64,000 bases of DNA, taken from assembly GCF_030445035.2 (NCBI RefSeq), contig NC_080704.1:27632499-27696498 (forward strand), written 5' to 3'. The notes under the pieces are model-generated. The model had not been told where the DNA came from, did not search any database, and was given only the letters and a program-made list of their open reading frames with translations. Of the stretch, positions 23,926 through 35,530 are shown one piece after another. The first letter of the stretch is position 1. Each line of letters begins with the position of its first letter. A program made the position numbers and the translations under genes. Source of the stretch: Dasypus novemcinctus. Taxonomy: Eukaryota; Chordata; Mammalia; Cingulata; Dasypodidae.

Positions 23926-25784
23926 GGAAAAATTCCTCTACTTTACAGCCTGAGGTGTTTTTCAAAATACAATTTAAGCAACCAAGTACATTTCTGCTGA
24001 AGAACAAAGAAGGAAATCCTGGACATGAAGAATTATTTTATTAGGTTTTATTGGGAAATTGTTTAATTGCTTGAAATAAGATTAAGACTCTGTCAAGTAC
24101 TCTCCCTTACCAGTAGGAATAACCTCAGCTTTGTCTACTCAACAGGGTGCCTGGGTGATTTTGGGGGAGCCAGCATTCAGTAAAAACAAAGGACACTATG
24201 GTATCAGTTGGGAGCTGGGAGAAGTGGGAACAGGACCCCAGAGACGGCTGGTCCAGCAATGCCCCTAAGGTATTTGTTACTTTTCAGAAATAAAAAGTTC
24301 TTGGTAGAAAGTGGTGGTTTTCCACAAGATTTTCTCAAAACGAATCTAGAATGGAATGATAGCTTTTTTATTTTAACTGATCATTTATAGGTCCATAAAT
24401 GGACCTCATGGGTTGGCCGCTCTTTCTTGGAATCTTATTTCCATCATCTCCCTGGCCTTGGCCTGATCTCTGATGTGTAAGGTTATAAGCCACTAGCACC
24501 TTGAGCCTTCTGAGGATACTCATATTTATTTATTATTCATCTTTCTGTTGAGACTTGATCACACTGTCCATCTAGGTTAAATTGCTGAAGGATAAAACTA
24601 GATAAGATACGAACAAGGCAGAGATTCAGAATTATTGTCCTTTCTCTGGGGTGCGTGATCTCTCCATCCCACCTAGGGCCTGACACAGCACAAGGCACGA
24701 GGAAAGTCCTCCCCACCCAGCTGTCTGAATGAACACACACCTAGGACTCTATTTCCAGAGTGATGCTCTTTCCTCTTCATCTGTGTGGCAGTTACATCAA
24801 AGTACCAACCCTGGTGGGGATGGTTAGAAAGAAATAAAAGAAGACCAGAGAATAATCATCTGAAACAAAACTGAATTTATTTGTTTGCCTGGGAAGGGAG
24901 AGCCACATGAATCAAGTGCAAGTTAGCAGCTGTCTCCATAGTGCTGGTAAGGACTAGAGGTGGGGCAGGCGGGAGGCAGGACACCTAGCAGGGAGAGATG
25001 CTGAGGTCAGCTCCCTGGTTGCCTCCCAAGGCCAAGTGTAATCTCTTCTTTGCAAATGGCCCCAGCACTGGTTCCCTTCTCAAAGAGGCCCAGGCCGGGC
25101 TACATACAGCTCTAATGGGCTTGGTGTCACTCGGCTGGCAAACTTGATGGGTTTGCTTGAAGTCTGGGCAAATCTTTAACAGGATCGGCAGCACGTGAGC
25201 ACAGCCAGGTGCATCGAGATCACCGGTTAACTCTCTCTTCACTATTGCCTTTGGGAACTACCAGACAAAATGTCCCTTTCTTCAGGGCAAAAGGCAGAGG
25301 CAAGTGAACTTAGAAATACAAATTTTATGTAGACTGACTGCCCTTCACAATTGTAATAGAGGAAAATATGAGAGGCACAGCCAAGTTCAGGGATCTTTCG
25401 AGTCCCACAGAAACAAGAAAGAAGGAAGAGAGATGAGGGAGCAGGGGGCTGCTGAACAAGTGACTACAAGCAAAGGGAAGGAAAAAGATAAAAAGGAGCT
25501 AACGAGGTCACAACATGAAATGCAAACGAAAATGATTTTCAAAGGTGAGGGCACTCACCTTTTGCAAACAAGCTAGAGTTCTAAAAAACTCTAAACAACT
25601 TTATAAAGATTGATAAAGTGGCAGTGTCCAGTGAGGAGCAGATGCTGGGGTCTGCAAGGGGCAATGAATGCAGATGGAACCTTCTAAAGGGTTAGGGACT
25701 ATCACCCCAGCATACCTGCCACCAATTCCATCCGCGCAACTGGAGGTCTCTGATGAATGTGAACGGTGTCATTTTTCTGTATTT
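23926..25784. other. No gene recognised
   Basis: Unique-looking sequence downstream of the SUPT20H-like 3' end. Confidence 0.45.
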
Positions 25785-25797
25785 TAAAAAAAATTTT

Positions 25798-25803
25798 TTT
25801 ATT
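25798..25803 (-). promoter_or_regulatory. Poly(A) signal AATAAA
   Basis: On the minus strand AATAAA lies about 830 bases after the SUPT20H-like stop and is followed by an A-rich tract, which fits the 3' end of the source mRNA and a decayed poly(A) tail. Confidence 0.6.
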
Positions 25804-26181
25804 CAGTTAAGTATTTTTAACATGGCATTTGATACACTGTGAGCAAACCATTTACACTTAAAAAAAAAAGAAAAAAAAAAAAAAAAGCAAGTATCAAGCT
25901 ATGTTTTTCCTAAAGATGTTCCCAGTAGTTTTTAGGTCACTTTGGTATATGCTATTTTTACTACATACTTTGAATCATTTTTTAAAAGCAGTGACTTGGG
26001 CACCAACCCTAGTCCATTAAATGACTTGCCTGCTTCTATTTTAAAAGCAGAGGGCTGGCCTTCTGTATCAAATTTGTATATCTAGCAATGAAAGCTACTG
26101 ACATATTCAAAAAACAACAATGAAGTAAACACTCACAGTCCCTTTGTTTCACTGTTCTTGAGCTTCTTAAAAAAGAGAAAA

Positions 26182-26605
26182 GAGGGAAGCGTACTTGGCC
26201 CAATGGATAGGGCATCCGCCTACCACACGGGAGGTCCGCGGTTCAAACCCCAGGCCTCCTTAACCCGTGTGGAGCTGGCCCATGCGCAGTGCTGATGCGC
26301 GCAAGGAGTGCACTGCCACGCAGGGGTGTCCCCCGCCTAGGGGTCCCCATGCCCAAGGAGTGCACCCCGTAAGGAGAGCCGCCCAGCGCGAAAGAAAGTG
26401 CGGCCTGCCCAGGAATGGTGCCGCACACACGGAGAGCTAACACAAGATGATGCAACAAAAAGAAACACAGATTCCCATGCCGCTGATAAGGATAGAAGCG
26501 GTCACAGAAGAACACACAGCGAATGGACACAGAGAGCAGACAGCAGGCGGGGGGGGGGGGGGCGGAGAGAAAGAAATAAAAAATAAATCTTTAAAAAAAA
26601 GAGAG
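26182..26605 (+). mobile_element. DAS-type SINE in the retrogene 3' UTR
   Basis: Full-length copy with head at 26190-26260, G-run at 26550-26562 and A-rich tail. It lies opposite in strand to the SUPT20H-like gene and ends about 20 bases from that gene's stop codon. AAAAGAGA-rich sequence on both sides is a probable target duplication. Confidence 0.88.
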
Positions 26606-26626
26606 AGAAAAGAAATAACACGATAC

Positions 26627-29059
26627 TCAGGCCTTTGGAGTGGTAACTTTGGACTGGCTGCCGCCTGTCTCTGGAGGCTGACGCCGAAGTGGCTGAGATG
26701 CTGGTGCTGCCGCGGCAGCCTCGGTCTCCGCACCCACTGGAAGCCGCACAATTCGGAACTGCTGGAGCTGTTGCTGCTGCTGTGGTAAGACCCTGAAGAA
26801 CTGGAATCTCTGTGAAGGCAGGCTCTGCTGGGGTGTCTTCTGGGCAGAGCCAACGTGAGACGACGGGGCTGGCTGGGACTGCACACAAGTCTTTACCCCA
26901 GTAACGTTAATGACGGCAGCTGGCTGAGCGGGTAAGGCCTGTCCTGGGCTGACTGAGCCTTGCTGAGGACCCTGAACCTGTGGCTGTCGAGGACCAAGAG
27001 CTGTGGGCTGCTGAAGTGGCTGCTGAGGAGTGGCCTGAGAGAGCTGCTGCGGCTGCTGGGGCAGAGCATTCAAAATGAGTGAGCCTCTTGGGAGGTGGAG
27101 CACAGTTAAGGGCCTGAGATTCGAAGCACTTTTTATCACAAGGGAAATGCCTCCTTGAGAAGCTGGCTGTGCTGCCACTGGCGCTGCATTTGGTAGGGCA
27201 CCTTCCGAGGGAGGCAGGCCACTCAGATTAATTCCTGCAGAAGTGGTGGCAGGAGAGGTACAGCTCAGCACGGGGTTTGACCCACACACGAGAGCCTGCG
27301 ATCCACCAGCTAAGCCCACTACACTGATCAAGTTCAGTCCAGCAGAGCTGACCGTGACCTGGCTGGCTGTGGCTCTCTGTGATGAGCTGGCAGGTGGCGG
27401 TACAGCTGGGGCAGGTGGCGGTGTAGCTGGGGCAGGTGGCGGTGCAGCTGGGGCAGGTGGCGGGGCAGCTGGGGCAGGTGGTGGGGCAGCTGGGGCAGGT
27501 GACGGTACAGCTGGGGCAGGTATGCTGACTCCATTGAGGTTCGCAGATGACTTCCAGGAAGGACATGATGGCTCAGCAGCAGGAGGAGTTGGAGATTTAA
27601 AACTGCTGGTTGCCTGTAGTAGAGTAAAACCGTAACCTGAGGATTGGGTTCCTGAACTTGAGGGAAGTTTGGTGGGTGATCGATGACGTTTCACTCCCTT
27701 TCCTGATACTGAAGACTGAGCCAAAAAGGTTTCCTTCTGTAGAGAAAGATGACTCAGACTGGCTGAGCCACTGGAGCTGTGTGACATCTTGGGTGGACAT
27801 CCGACTCCCTTCTGGATCAATTCCTGGGACTGCCTGAGTCCATGCTCACCATAGGCCTTTGATCCCATTATGAACCCATCTGAATGGTCATCTGTGAAGG
27901 AGGGGCAGGGAGAGAGCTTGCTACCCCTGCTGTTTCCATCTTCTAGACATGGCTGTATGTTACCAGAGATAAATGGATCGTCAAGTGACTGCATGACAGT
28001 CAGCTTTGCTTTCTGATACTGACTGCCAGCTTCACATTCAAATCCATAGTCATTATTTAGATCATGAGCTGACCAAAATGGTAGTTTTGAGTCATCAGAT
28101 TGGATATACTTTCTCACCTTAGCATATTTCTCCACATCCACTTCCGAAGGTATGGCCAAATTACAGGGACTCTGTTTCCACATATCTACACAATTTCCTG
28201 CTTTAGAGATTTTGAGGTCGTACTCCTGACCTGCCTTTCTTCCTTTGCTTTTTGGGGAAGAAGTCAAAAATCTTAGATGAGGAGGAGGTGGATAATGAGA
28301 CAGCTCCTGCTGCCGATTCAGAGAGGACCAAGAATACCTCTTGAAATTCCGTTTCATTGGGGGTGTGTTCATCTTTTGCTTGTTATACAGCAGTCTGTTT
28401 GCAGTGCAGGTTACTGATATAGAAGGATCAAGACACAGGGGCTCGGCTGTAGCTAAGATAAGTTGGCTCTCAAGCAAAAGTTTGTCTTCCTGGGTCCATT
28501 TATGGTTATCACTTGTTATTGAATTCACATCACTGATTAAAGTCTGCATAGTTGGACGTAAGAGAATATGCCTACTTCGGTAACCAGGAGATTCCTTATC
28601 ACTGCACTGCCTGTAGTCACGTATTTCTGCTATGACACATCCAGAATGAAACATGTTAACGTGACATTTTTCTAGGAGATCAACCAAAACAGGAGGCAAT
28701 TCTTCTGCATCCAAGTATTGAAGCAATTCCCCTTGTTCGTAAGGCAGGCGAATGGTCTCAGAATCGGGTTCATTTCCCCCCCTGAGTATTAGAGAATATC
28801 CCTCATTTCCTGGGTATAGGTTGACCACTAAACATGGCAATCTCTCTTTTGCGACAAGCTTCTCTAACAAGTTCACATTGCTTCTTAAATTCTCGGTAGC
28901 CTCGGGCTCTTTTTTACATTCCTCAACATACAAGTCATAAAGTTTTTGAGAGAGAGACTTTTTCCCACTAGGTAAGTATTTCCTCTCAGGAGGTCTCTGT
29001 TGGGCCCTTTCGATGGCGTGATCAGCACGATCCAAAGCAAGTTCTAAAGCTCGTTCCAT
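26627..29059 (-). CDS. Intact SUPT20H-like retrogene (SPT20, SAGA subunit)
   Basis: An 810-codon frame with ATG at 29059-29057 and a TGA stop at 26629-26627 has no introns or frameshifts. I recognise the protein as SUPT20H (SPT20/FAM48A, p38IP). In the known family SPT20 is a structural subunit of the nuclear SAGA histone acetyltransferase complex. Residues about 1-240 hold the conserved Spt20 region, with stretches such as [30 protein letters not shown] and [20 protein letters not shown]. The middle is Ser-rich. Residues about 515-557 are a Pro/Ala heptapeptide array, and the C-terminal third is Gln-rich. The parent has many exons, so a continuous frame means retrotransposition. The length is close to my recollection of the parent (roughly 780-810). 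Human X carries comparable retrogenes (SUPT20HL1/2); whether this is their ortholog cannot be decided here. An open frame despite many changes suggests selection, but expression is unproven. Confidence 0.9.
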   Translation of the reverse strand: MERALELALDRADHAIERAQQRPPERKYLPSGKKSLSQKLYDLYVEECKKEPEATENLRSNVNLLEKLVAKERLPCLVVNLYPGNEGYSLILRGGNEPDSETIRLPYEQGELLQYLDAEELPPVLVDLLEKCHVNMFHSGCVIAEIRDYRQCSDKESPGYRSRHILLRPTMQTLISDVNSITSDNHKWTQEDKLLLESQLILATAEPLCLDPSISVTCTANRLLYNKQKMNTPPMKRNFKRYSWSSLNRQQELSHYPPPPHLRFLTSSPKSKGRKAGQEYDLKISKAGNCVDMWKQSPCNLAIPSEVDVEKYAKVRKYIQSDDSKLPFWSAHDLNNDYGFECEAGSQYQKAKLTVMQSLDDPFISGNIQPCLEDGNSRGSKLSPCPSFTDDHSDGFIMGSKAYGEHGLRQSQELIQKGVGCPPKMSHSSSGSASLSHLSLQKETFLAQSSVSGKGVKRHRSPTKLPSSSGTQSSGYGFTLLQATSSFKSPTPPAAEPSCPSWKSSANLNGVSIPAPAVPSPAPAAPPPAPAAPPPAPAAPPPAPATPPPAPAVPPPASSSQRATASQVTVSSAGLNLISVVGLAGGSQALVCGSNPVLSCTSPATTSAGINLSGLPPSEGALPNAAPVAAQPASQGGISLVIKSASNLRPLTVLHLPRGSLILNALPQQPQQLSQATPQQPLQQPTALGPRQPQVQGPQQGSVSPGQALPAQPAAVINVTGVKTCVQSQPAPSSHVGSAQKTPQQSLPSQRFQFFRVLPQQQQQLQQFRIVRLPVGAETEAAAAAPASQPLRRQPPETGGSQSKVTTPKA
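27391..27516 (-). repeat. Six-unit 21-bp coding repeat (Pro/Ala heptads)
   Basis: Six 21-bp units start at 27391, 27412, 27433, 27454, 27475 and 27496. They encode a seven-residue Pro/Ala-rich motif within the SUPT20H-like protein (residues about 515-557). The unit length is a multiple of three, so changes in copy number keep the frame. From memory the parental protein has only a short Ser/Pro/Ala stretch here, so the array looks like a retrocopy-specific expansion. Confidence 0.85.
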
Positions 29060-29079
29060 TGTAGGATAAACCGGAGGAG

Positions 29080-29258
29080 CTAAAAAAGAAGAAAATTAAC
29101 GCACGCTGAAGCAGGTGATAAAACCACATCTTCCTATTTACAACGGTACGAAATCTCCACACTGCTGGGCAAGGCCTGATTTCAACATGGACACCGGGAA
29201 ACCCGCCCACAGAGAAACGCCCCACAATAATCGTGCACGATTTGGAAAACCCCTGTAC
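29080..29258 (-). other. Candidate 179-bp 5' UTR intron of the retrogene
   Basis: On the minus strand a CAG|GTACAG donor (GT at 29258-29257) sits at the edge of the CpG-rich block. A TTTTCTTCTTTTTTAG acceptor (AG at 29081-29080) lies 20 bases before the ATG. A branch-point-like GTTAAT lies about 20 bases upstream of the AG. Splicing would join a CpG-island exon to the coding exon. This is motif-based inference only. Confidence 0.45.
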
Positions 29259-29520
29259 CTGCGCGGGCCGCGGCGCCAAGGTTCGTGCAGGAGCCTCGCG
29301 ACAGGACCCGGGCCGAGAAAGCCGCCTCACCGCATTCCAGGCCGCACTGAGCCGGGCTCTCGGCCACCGGAAGCACGCAGCACGTCCTCCGCACGCAGCA
29401 CGTCCTCCGCACGCAGCACGTCCTCCGCACGCAGTACGTCGGCCGCGTGCACGCAGCACGTGGCGTCGCTGCACACGGCGCGCCCTTCTCCTCGGAGGAC
29501 AGCGTCCTGCCCTTCCTTTT
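29240..29520 (-). promoter_or_regulatory. CpG-rich block upstream of the retrogene, candidate promoter/exon 1
   Basis: This is the most CpG-dense non-SINE stretch I see in the window, with GCGCGG, CGGCGC and repeated ACG/CGT steps. It lies about 180-460 bases upstream of the SUPT20H-like ATG. No TATA box is evident, as expected for a CpG-island promoter. It includes the 18-bp minisatellite and ends at a usable splice donor. Confidence 0.5.
29373..29444 (+). repeat. 18-bp GC-rich minisatellite
   Basis: Three perfect tandem copies of GCACGCAGCACGTCCTCC (29373-29390, 29391-29408, 29409-29426) are followed by a fourth copy with three changes. A partial GCACGCAGCACGT recurs at about 29449. Confidence 0.9.
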
Positions 29521-29529
29521 TGACTTTAG

Positions 29530-30399
29530 CACACCGCCTGCCCTTTTCTTTTCAATTTAATATTAAAAACCTACACGCAGGAGCGCGAGTCACCAAAGAA
29601 CAAAGGAGGTGCTTTGTTTGTGCAGGATTAATGTGCACTGATTTCTGAGGAATGCCAGTGCCAGGAAACACATGGGAGGTCATAGTCATTTTTTTCGGGG
29701 GGGGGGGGGGCGGGGAGGGGCGGGGCTAGGTACCAGAAACTGATCCCTGGTTTGGAATCTCGTCATTGTGACACAGCTGCACCTGGTGTCTATCACCAGT
29801 TCAACACACCGGAATGAGTCAGTCTTCGTAGCTCCTGCGTACGTGGAGACTATATTTTGGGGGCAAGTTCTTTGGGGTTCCGGGTGATCTCGTGCCCAAG
29901 GTTTTCATATAGATGCGCACTTAACAGGGCTTTCTTATGCATAATCAGGTTCCTTTTATATTCCGACTGGGAGAGTAAGGGCATTTTATTTTTTATTTTT
30001 GATATTATGTGGTCGGTAAGTTATATTGTCTGGACTGCAGTTCAGGATAGTAAAGGGACATTAAAGTCTTCATTTCGAAAGGGGATATGGGTCTGATAGG
30101 GTTAAGGACTATTGTTGTCTGTGACATGGCAATACATTTTAAATGTTTTGTTAACTGGAGACCATAGCTAAAGTCCTAATGATGGATTTGGATTGATTTG
30201 ATTGAGCATAATTTAGGGGTCATTGTTTTCCATTAGTTTATGTGCCTTAAAATCTGCCAGCCATCTTCAAAAGGTTTTTTAGAAAGAATTTCTTGTTTCG
30301 AGCTAGTCTTAATGATATTATGATATTCATAGGAAAGCTCAGTCATGGTAGGAGTCCAAGATAAATGCATGAAATCCTGAATCACAAGCTACACCCCCC
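29530..30399. other. No gene; G-rich run and possible SINE scrap
   Basis: A long G-run (29698-29710) with 'ctaggtaccagaaactgatcc' beside it may be a remnant of a reverse-strand SINE. The rest is unrecognised. Confidence 0.4.
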
Positions 30400-30757
30400 C
30401 ACACACTCAGCTCCCTCATCTGTTTTGCTTGTTGTTTGTGCTGCTTGTTGTTTTTGCTCATTGTCTGCTCGTTGTCTATTTCTTTGTTTCTTTTGTTTTT
30501 CTGGTGGTTTTTCATTAGGAGGCTCTGGGAATTGAACGTGGGACTTCCCATGTGGAAGGCGGGTGCTCAACGGCTTGAGTCACATCTGATCCTGCTCATT
30601 TGATTTTTTTCTTATCCACTCCTTATTTTTGCATATTGTTTTTGTTTGTAGTCTGCTTGTTGTTTGTTTGTCTTCTTTAGGAGGCATTGGGAACCAAACC
30701 TGGGACCTCCCATGTGGGAGGCTGGTGCTCAACTGCTTTAGCCACAACTGCTCCCCC
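30400..30757 (-). mobile_element. Two tRNA-derived SINE units in tandem, minus strand
   Basis: Reverse-strand heads lie at about 30515-30595 ('gaggctctgggaattgaacgtgggacttcccatg') and 30680-30757 ('gaggcattgggaaccaaacctgggacctcccatg'). Each has a T/G-rich tail to its left. The layout resembles the dimer at 8638-8989. No clear duplication was found. Confidence 0.7.
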
Positions 30758-33084
30758 TACAGGCTACTTTTAAAATAAGTGTGGCCTTATTACCAATAGC
30801 AATAATGAATTATGATTGTTGCATATTACAATAGATACAGCATATGGAATTAGGACTACAAACCCCTGAACTGATAGAGTTTCTTAGAGATGACCTTCCT
30901 ACAGGAATACAGAGGAACCATTTTCCACTAGTGTATCCCTTGTCTTTGTGCAAATGGATACTTCCGGAGCACTTCAAGGAAGCTTGCCTGCAGTTTTGCT
31001 CCTCAACTCTTTTCAGCATCCTTCCCTTTTTTTCCCCCAATGCCAAATGTAGGCTAACTATGAAGAGCTTGATAACTGAATACTATTTTGATATCCAACT
31101 TTAATAAAGCCTGCATTGATGAGATCCCGGCTCCATATAGTTCAGCAGCTGAGGAGGAAAATGAGCTCTGATCCTCATTCAAGCATGGCCTTATTCTTCC
31201 AACTGGACTAGGTGGGCTTAGCTGCCTACCACGCTCTCCCAGGCGTCACACGCCATGATCCCGCTCACGCTCTGTCCTCAGGAGATGGGCCGTGTACTGG
31301 GTCGGCAAAGTGTCAGTTCCTTTGGGTAGAGAAACTCATTAGAAGGGGCAGCACCGCTTTCCTGTTCTGTGAACTGGAGATGTGGTGGATGAGAAGTGGC
31401 TGAGGGTGTAGAAGGGCCCTCAGGGCAGTCGACCTGCCTGGGAGTCAGGTTACAAAGCTAACAGAGAAAGAAGTCGAAGGCCTCTGCTGGGGCTCCTAGC
31501 CTGCAGACTAGACTTCCTGCTTCTCAGCAGGCACAGGTGCAGGGCCTGGGCTAAGGTGCGACAAGTGAGGGGTCCCGGGCACACCATTCAAGGAGGCAGC
31601 CACTCTCAGGGATGTGCGAGCCCCTGCTGGGTCCGGGCCCTTGGTGCCTCACTTGCCTCACCTTAGTCCCGTCCCCAAACATGGCCCCTCGCCACCTGCT
31701 GCCTGCCTGTCGTTGGCCTTCCCACAGCTATTTATGAGAGCTCAGTTGCTCCACATCCCTGTCAGCACTTTGTATTTAAGCTGTTTCAGTAAGTAGCTAG
31801 GGTTTCTCATTGTAACTTTAATTGGCCTTTCCTAACGTCTAATGGTGTTGAGTGTATTTTCATGAGCTCATTTGCCATCCCTATATTTTTGATTGGTTGG
31901 TCAATATATCTGCCTATTTCCTATGGGGTAGTTTTCTTATTGTGAGTGCTATCGCAGTGCAGCCCATTAGCTGAGGTCCCTCAGCATATCTCACTTTGTA
32001 GAGAGGTGTATCCCACCAAAGATGGGATGGAATTGATCTCGAATTGTCTCTGGTTGGGTGCCCCCGGAAGCAGACCCTGAGACAAGGACTGAGCGCAAGT
32101 AGTTTTATTTAGGAGATAATCCCACAGAGCACTGGTAAGGCAAAGGGGAACTGACACTGGGAAGGGAAAGAGAACAATAAAGGAGTGTTTCTATGCAAAA
32201 GCCTGCTGTGGGCAACTGGTCCCTGCTGGGGGCCTCTGGGAGACAGTGCAGAACAAGTCTCAGAGTTGTTCTACCCTAGAAGCAAGCAGGCTGGGGTATT
32301 TATCCTTGAAGTCTTCCTCCTCACTGGCTGAGGACTGCTGCTTGGGTGGGGGTGGGGTTGACTTTATTCCCTGAGGTGGCCCGACATGCCTTCAGGCAGA
32401 GTGCTTGGATTAGGCTCTGTCCCGAATAGTGAGTCCAAGGGGAGATAGATGGGCAGGCACCCGCAGCATCTGCTACACCTAGGGCTGAAGATGAGTGGGA
32501 GAAGTCGGCCATTCCTTCCTAATGATACAGAAAAATGAGCTCTGTTATATATCTGGGCATACGAAGAAGGGAAGTTGTACTTCATCCAAGTGAAATGGAA
32601 AACTTCATGTGAGTTTATTTTTTCAGCTATTATGGCCAACAAGGCCAAAAATGAAGGGCGTGACCTACTCCGTACTCTCCAAGGGAGGACCCCAAGGCTG
32701 CTGGGACCCCAGCTGCATTGGATGAGACTCTGAACCCGGATGTGAGTGTATTCCAGCACGCATTAGTTGGCCTGGCAATGCTTATCATGGCTTGGCCATC
32801 CCTTCCATTTGAGCTGCCTAATTGCATGGCCTTCCCACAAGATGAGTTTTATTTTTAATTACTCTGAGTGCATACCCTCCCTGAGCCTTACAAACATGTT
32901 AATGAGCACACTGGCTGATTATAAGGACTCCAGTTGCAGCCCGCCCTGTCAGCAGCTCAGGGGAGACTAGCACATGCTGAGAAAACGCACCGCCACGATA
33001 AGATATGCTAGAGGAAGAAGAGAATTGAATTAACTGCAAAATCATCGTCCTGATTTACTGGCAGCAAACTGGTTTGTTCTATAC
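30758..33084. other. No gene recognised
   Basis: A decayed minus-strand L1 scrap is possible at 31730-31920. Otherwise unrecognised, moderately GC-rich at 31400-31700. Confidence 0.4.
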
Positions 33085-33570
33085 CCATTGAGGGTCAAGC
33101 ATGGATTTTTAAAAAATTATTAACTATAGTATACATAGAGTAAAATTCACCCTCTTCAGTATAAAATTCTGTTAATTTTGAGAAATGCATAGTTACATAA
33201 TCACCACCACAATAACGATATAGAACTGTTCTAACTCCTGAAATTCCCTTAGTCCCCTAACCAGAGCCCCAGGCAGCCATTGATCTCTTTTCTGTCCCTG
33301 TAGTGTTGCCTTTTCCAGAATGTCATATAAATGGGATCGGACAGAAATAGCCTCTGGGGAACTGGCTTCTTTCACCATACACTGAAGAGCCATCCAATTC
33401 ATTGTGTGTAATAGTAGTCTGTTCCTTTTTATTGCTGAGTATGGTTCCATCATATGGATGAACCAGAGTTTGGTTGCCCATTACCCATTCAGCAGTTGAA
33501 GGACTTTTGGGTTGCTTCCCTTTTTAAGGCGCTTATGTGAAAAGCTGCTATAAACATTCAGAAACAAGAC

Positions 33571-34202
33571 TGTATTAGTCAGCCAAAGGGGTGCTGATGC
33601 AGTGTCACAACCCTGTTTGGCTTTTATAAAGGATTTTCATATGGGGTAGAAGCTTACAGTCACAAGACCCCAAAGAGTTCAACTCAAGGTACCATCAGAG
33701 GTACTTCCCCACCCAAAGTCATATGCCACTTGATGACGCAAGATGGCAGGTGATGGTCTGCAAGGGTTCGGCCTTCCTTCTTCCTCTTAAGGCACTGTGG
33801 TCCCCGCTTCTTCTGATCTCAGCTGGAGTGTGGCAGAAGGCTCCTCTGTCTCCCCGGGGGTTCCCTTCTTTCTGGGCTCAGCTGCTCTGGTCTCCTCGCA
33901 AGGTCAGCTGTAAACTGTCAGGCTCATCTCTCTTCCCAGGGCCTCTGCTGTGTCTGTGCAGCTGTCTCTATTCCTCTGTGTTCTTCTCCTGTGTGTCTAC
34001 TTCCATGTGAGAGTCTATTTTATCAGCCCACCAAGGGGTCGGGGACTCAGCCCTGCATGCCCTAATCTTGACATCAGGTAATCAGACTGGTCTCAGCTGA
34101 ATCTAATAAATCAAAGGGTTATCACACCCCGAGGAACAGACCAGTTTACAAACATAATCAAATATCTGTTTTGGAATTTGTAAGTCATATCAAACTGCTA
34201 CA
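33571..34202 (-). mobile_element. Solo LTR, ERVL/MaLR-like, 632 bp
   Basis: The plus strand starts TGTATTAGTC and ends CTGCTACA. The 5-bp duplication AAGAC flanks it at 33566-33570 and 34203-34207, as expected for class III ERVs. On the minus strand the end resembles MaLR LTR ends ('agcacccctttggctgactaataca'), so I favour that orientation. It sits inside an older L1. Confidence 0.82.
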
Positions 34203-34454
34203 AAGACTTTCTTGATTGTAAGTTTTCATTTCACTGGGTAAATATCCAAGAATGGCAATGTTGGGTCATATGGTGAGCATAAGGTTGACATTATAAGAAA
34301 AGGCCAAACTGTCTTCTATAGAGGCTCTACCATTTGTATTCCCAAAAACAGTGTTCAAGACATTCTGTTGCTTGGCATCTTTGTCAGCCCTTGGTATTGA
34401 CACATTTGTTTTGTTTTAAAGCATTCTAATAAGTTTCTAGTATATCTCATGGAG

Positions 34455-34598
34455 TTTTAAAAAAAAATTTCTCTTAGTAACATATATAATGTAAAAATTC
34501 CCTTTAACCACATTCAGAAATATAACTCAGGGTGTTAATTACATTCACAGTTTTGTGCTACCATCACCATCATCCATTAGCACAACTTTTCCATCCCT
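34455..34598 (-). mobile_element. L1 3' tail nested in L1, minus strand
   Basis: A T-rich start and 'cttagtaacatatataatgtaaaaattccc' to 'ctaccatcaccatcatccatta' match the tails at 41866 and 42430. It interrupts a different part of an L1 copy. Confidence 0.65.
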
Positions 34599-35344
34599 CT
34601 CACTGTGGTTTTAATTTGCATTTCCCTAATGACTAATGATGTATCTTTTCATGACCTGATATGCCATGCCTTTGTGTTTGGTGAAGTATCTGTTGAAATC
34701 TTTTATTTATGTTGTATATATTTGTTATATATTTTGAATGCAAATTCCATATCAGATATGTATTTTGATCATATTTTCTCCCATGAATGTAGCCTATCTT
34801 TTCATTCTTTTAACAGTGTCTTTGGAAGAGCCAAAATTCTTAATTTTAATGAATTCCAATTTATCAATTTTTTCTTTATGGATTATTCTTTTGGTGTCAG
34901 ATTTAAAATATCTATTTGCATAACCCAAGGTCACAAAGATATTCTCCTATGTTTTCTTTTAGAAATTTTAGTTTCAGGTCTGTGATCCCCTTTGAGTTTA
35001 TTTTTCTATAAGTTGTGAGGTGTGAGTCAAGGATTATTTTTGCACATGGATGCCCAATCTTTCCAACCCCATTTGTTGAAGAGACTAGCCTTTCTCCATT
35101 GAATTACCTTTGTGCCTTTGTAAAAAGTCAAATTGACATATATGTGAGGGCCTGTTTCTGGACTCTCAGTTCTGTTCCACTGATATATTTGTCTAAGTTT
35201 GCATCAATATCACACTGTTAGTTACCAAAGCTTTATAATACGTCTTGAAATCAGGGGTTGAAATCGCTCCCACTTTGGTTTCTCCAGTCCTTTGCCTTAA
35301 AATTTAAAAAAATCATCTTGTCAATTTCTACATACTATGGGGCC

Positions 35345-35530
35345 TACACTTTAGTTCAACCAATTATCTTTGCCCTTTGAGCAAGTTATTTAATTCTTCT
35401 ATGCCTCCATTCAATTGATGATGATGATGATAATGCTGACTTTCCTTAGTTGTTTTGAAATTTAAATGGCACAGTATATATAAACTCAAAGACTCAATAC
35501 CTGGCATATAGTAGGAACACATTAAATGTT
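35345..35530 (+). mobile_element. MIR SINE
   Basis: 'gagcaagttatttaattcttctatgcctcc' and 'ggcatatagtaggaacacattaaatg' follow the MIR 3' half. A (GAT)n stretch lies at 35416-35430. Confidence 0.7.

Larger units (their letters stand above)
25785..26626 (-). other. 3' UTR of SUPT20H-like retrogene, split by a SINE
   Basis: Downstream of the stop the minus strand continues as unique sequence to about 26610. It is interrupted by a plus-strand SINE (about 26182-26605) and resumes at about 26181, ending in an A/T-rich tail near 25785. Similar AAAAGAGA-type sequence flanks both sides of the SINE as its target duplication, so the UTR was continuous before the SINE arrived. I infer that this is parental 3' UTR carried with the retrocopy. 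Confidence 0.6.
33085..35310 (-). mobile_element. L1, minus strand, interrupted by an LTR and an L1 3' tail
   Basis: Reverse-strand L1 phrases run up to 33565, resume at 34208 after the LTR, break for a short L1 3' tail at about 34455-34598, and continue to about 35310 ('gaagagactagcctttctccattgaattacctttg'). The coding sense is lost. Confidence 0.82.

Noticed and set aside
29022-29532. Repetitive Ala/Arg/Thr/Cys-rich peptides in several frames
   Set aside because: They arise from the 18-bp minisatellite and the CpG block rather than from a conserved protein.
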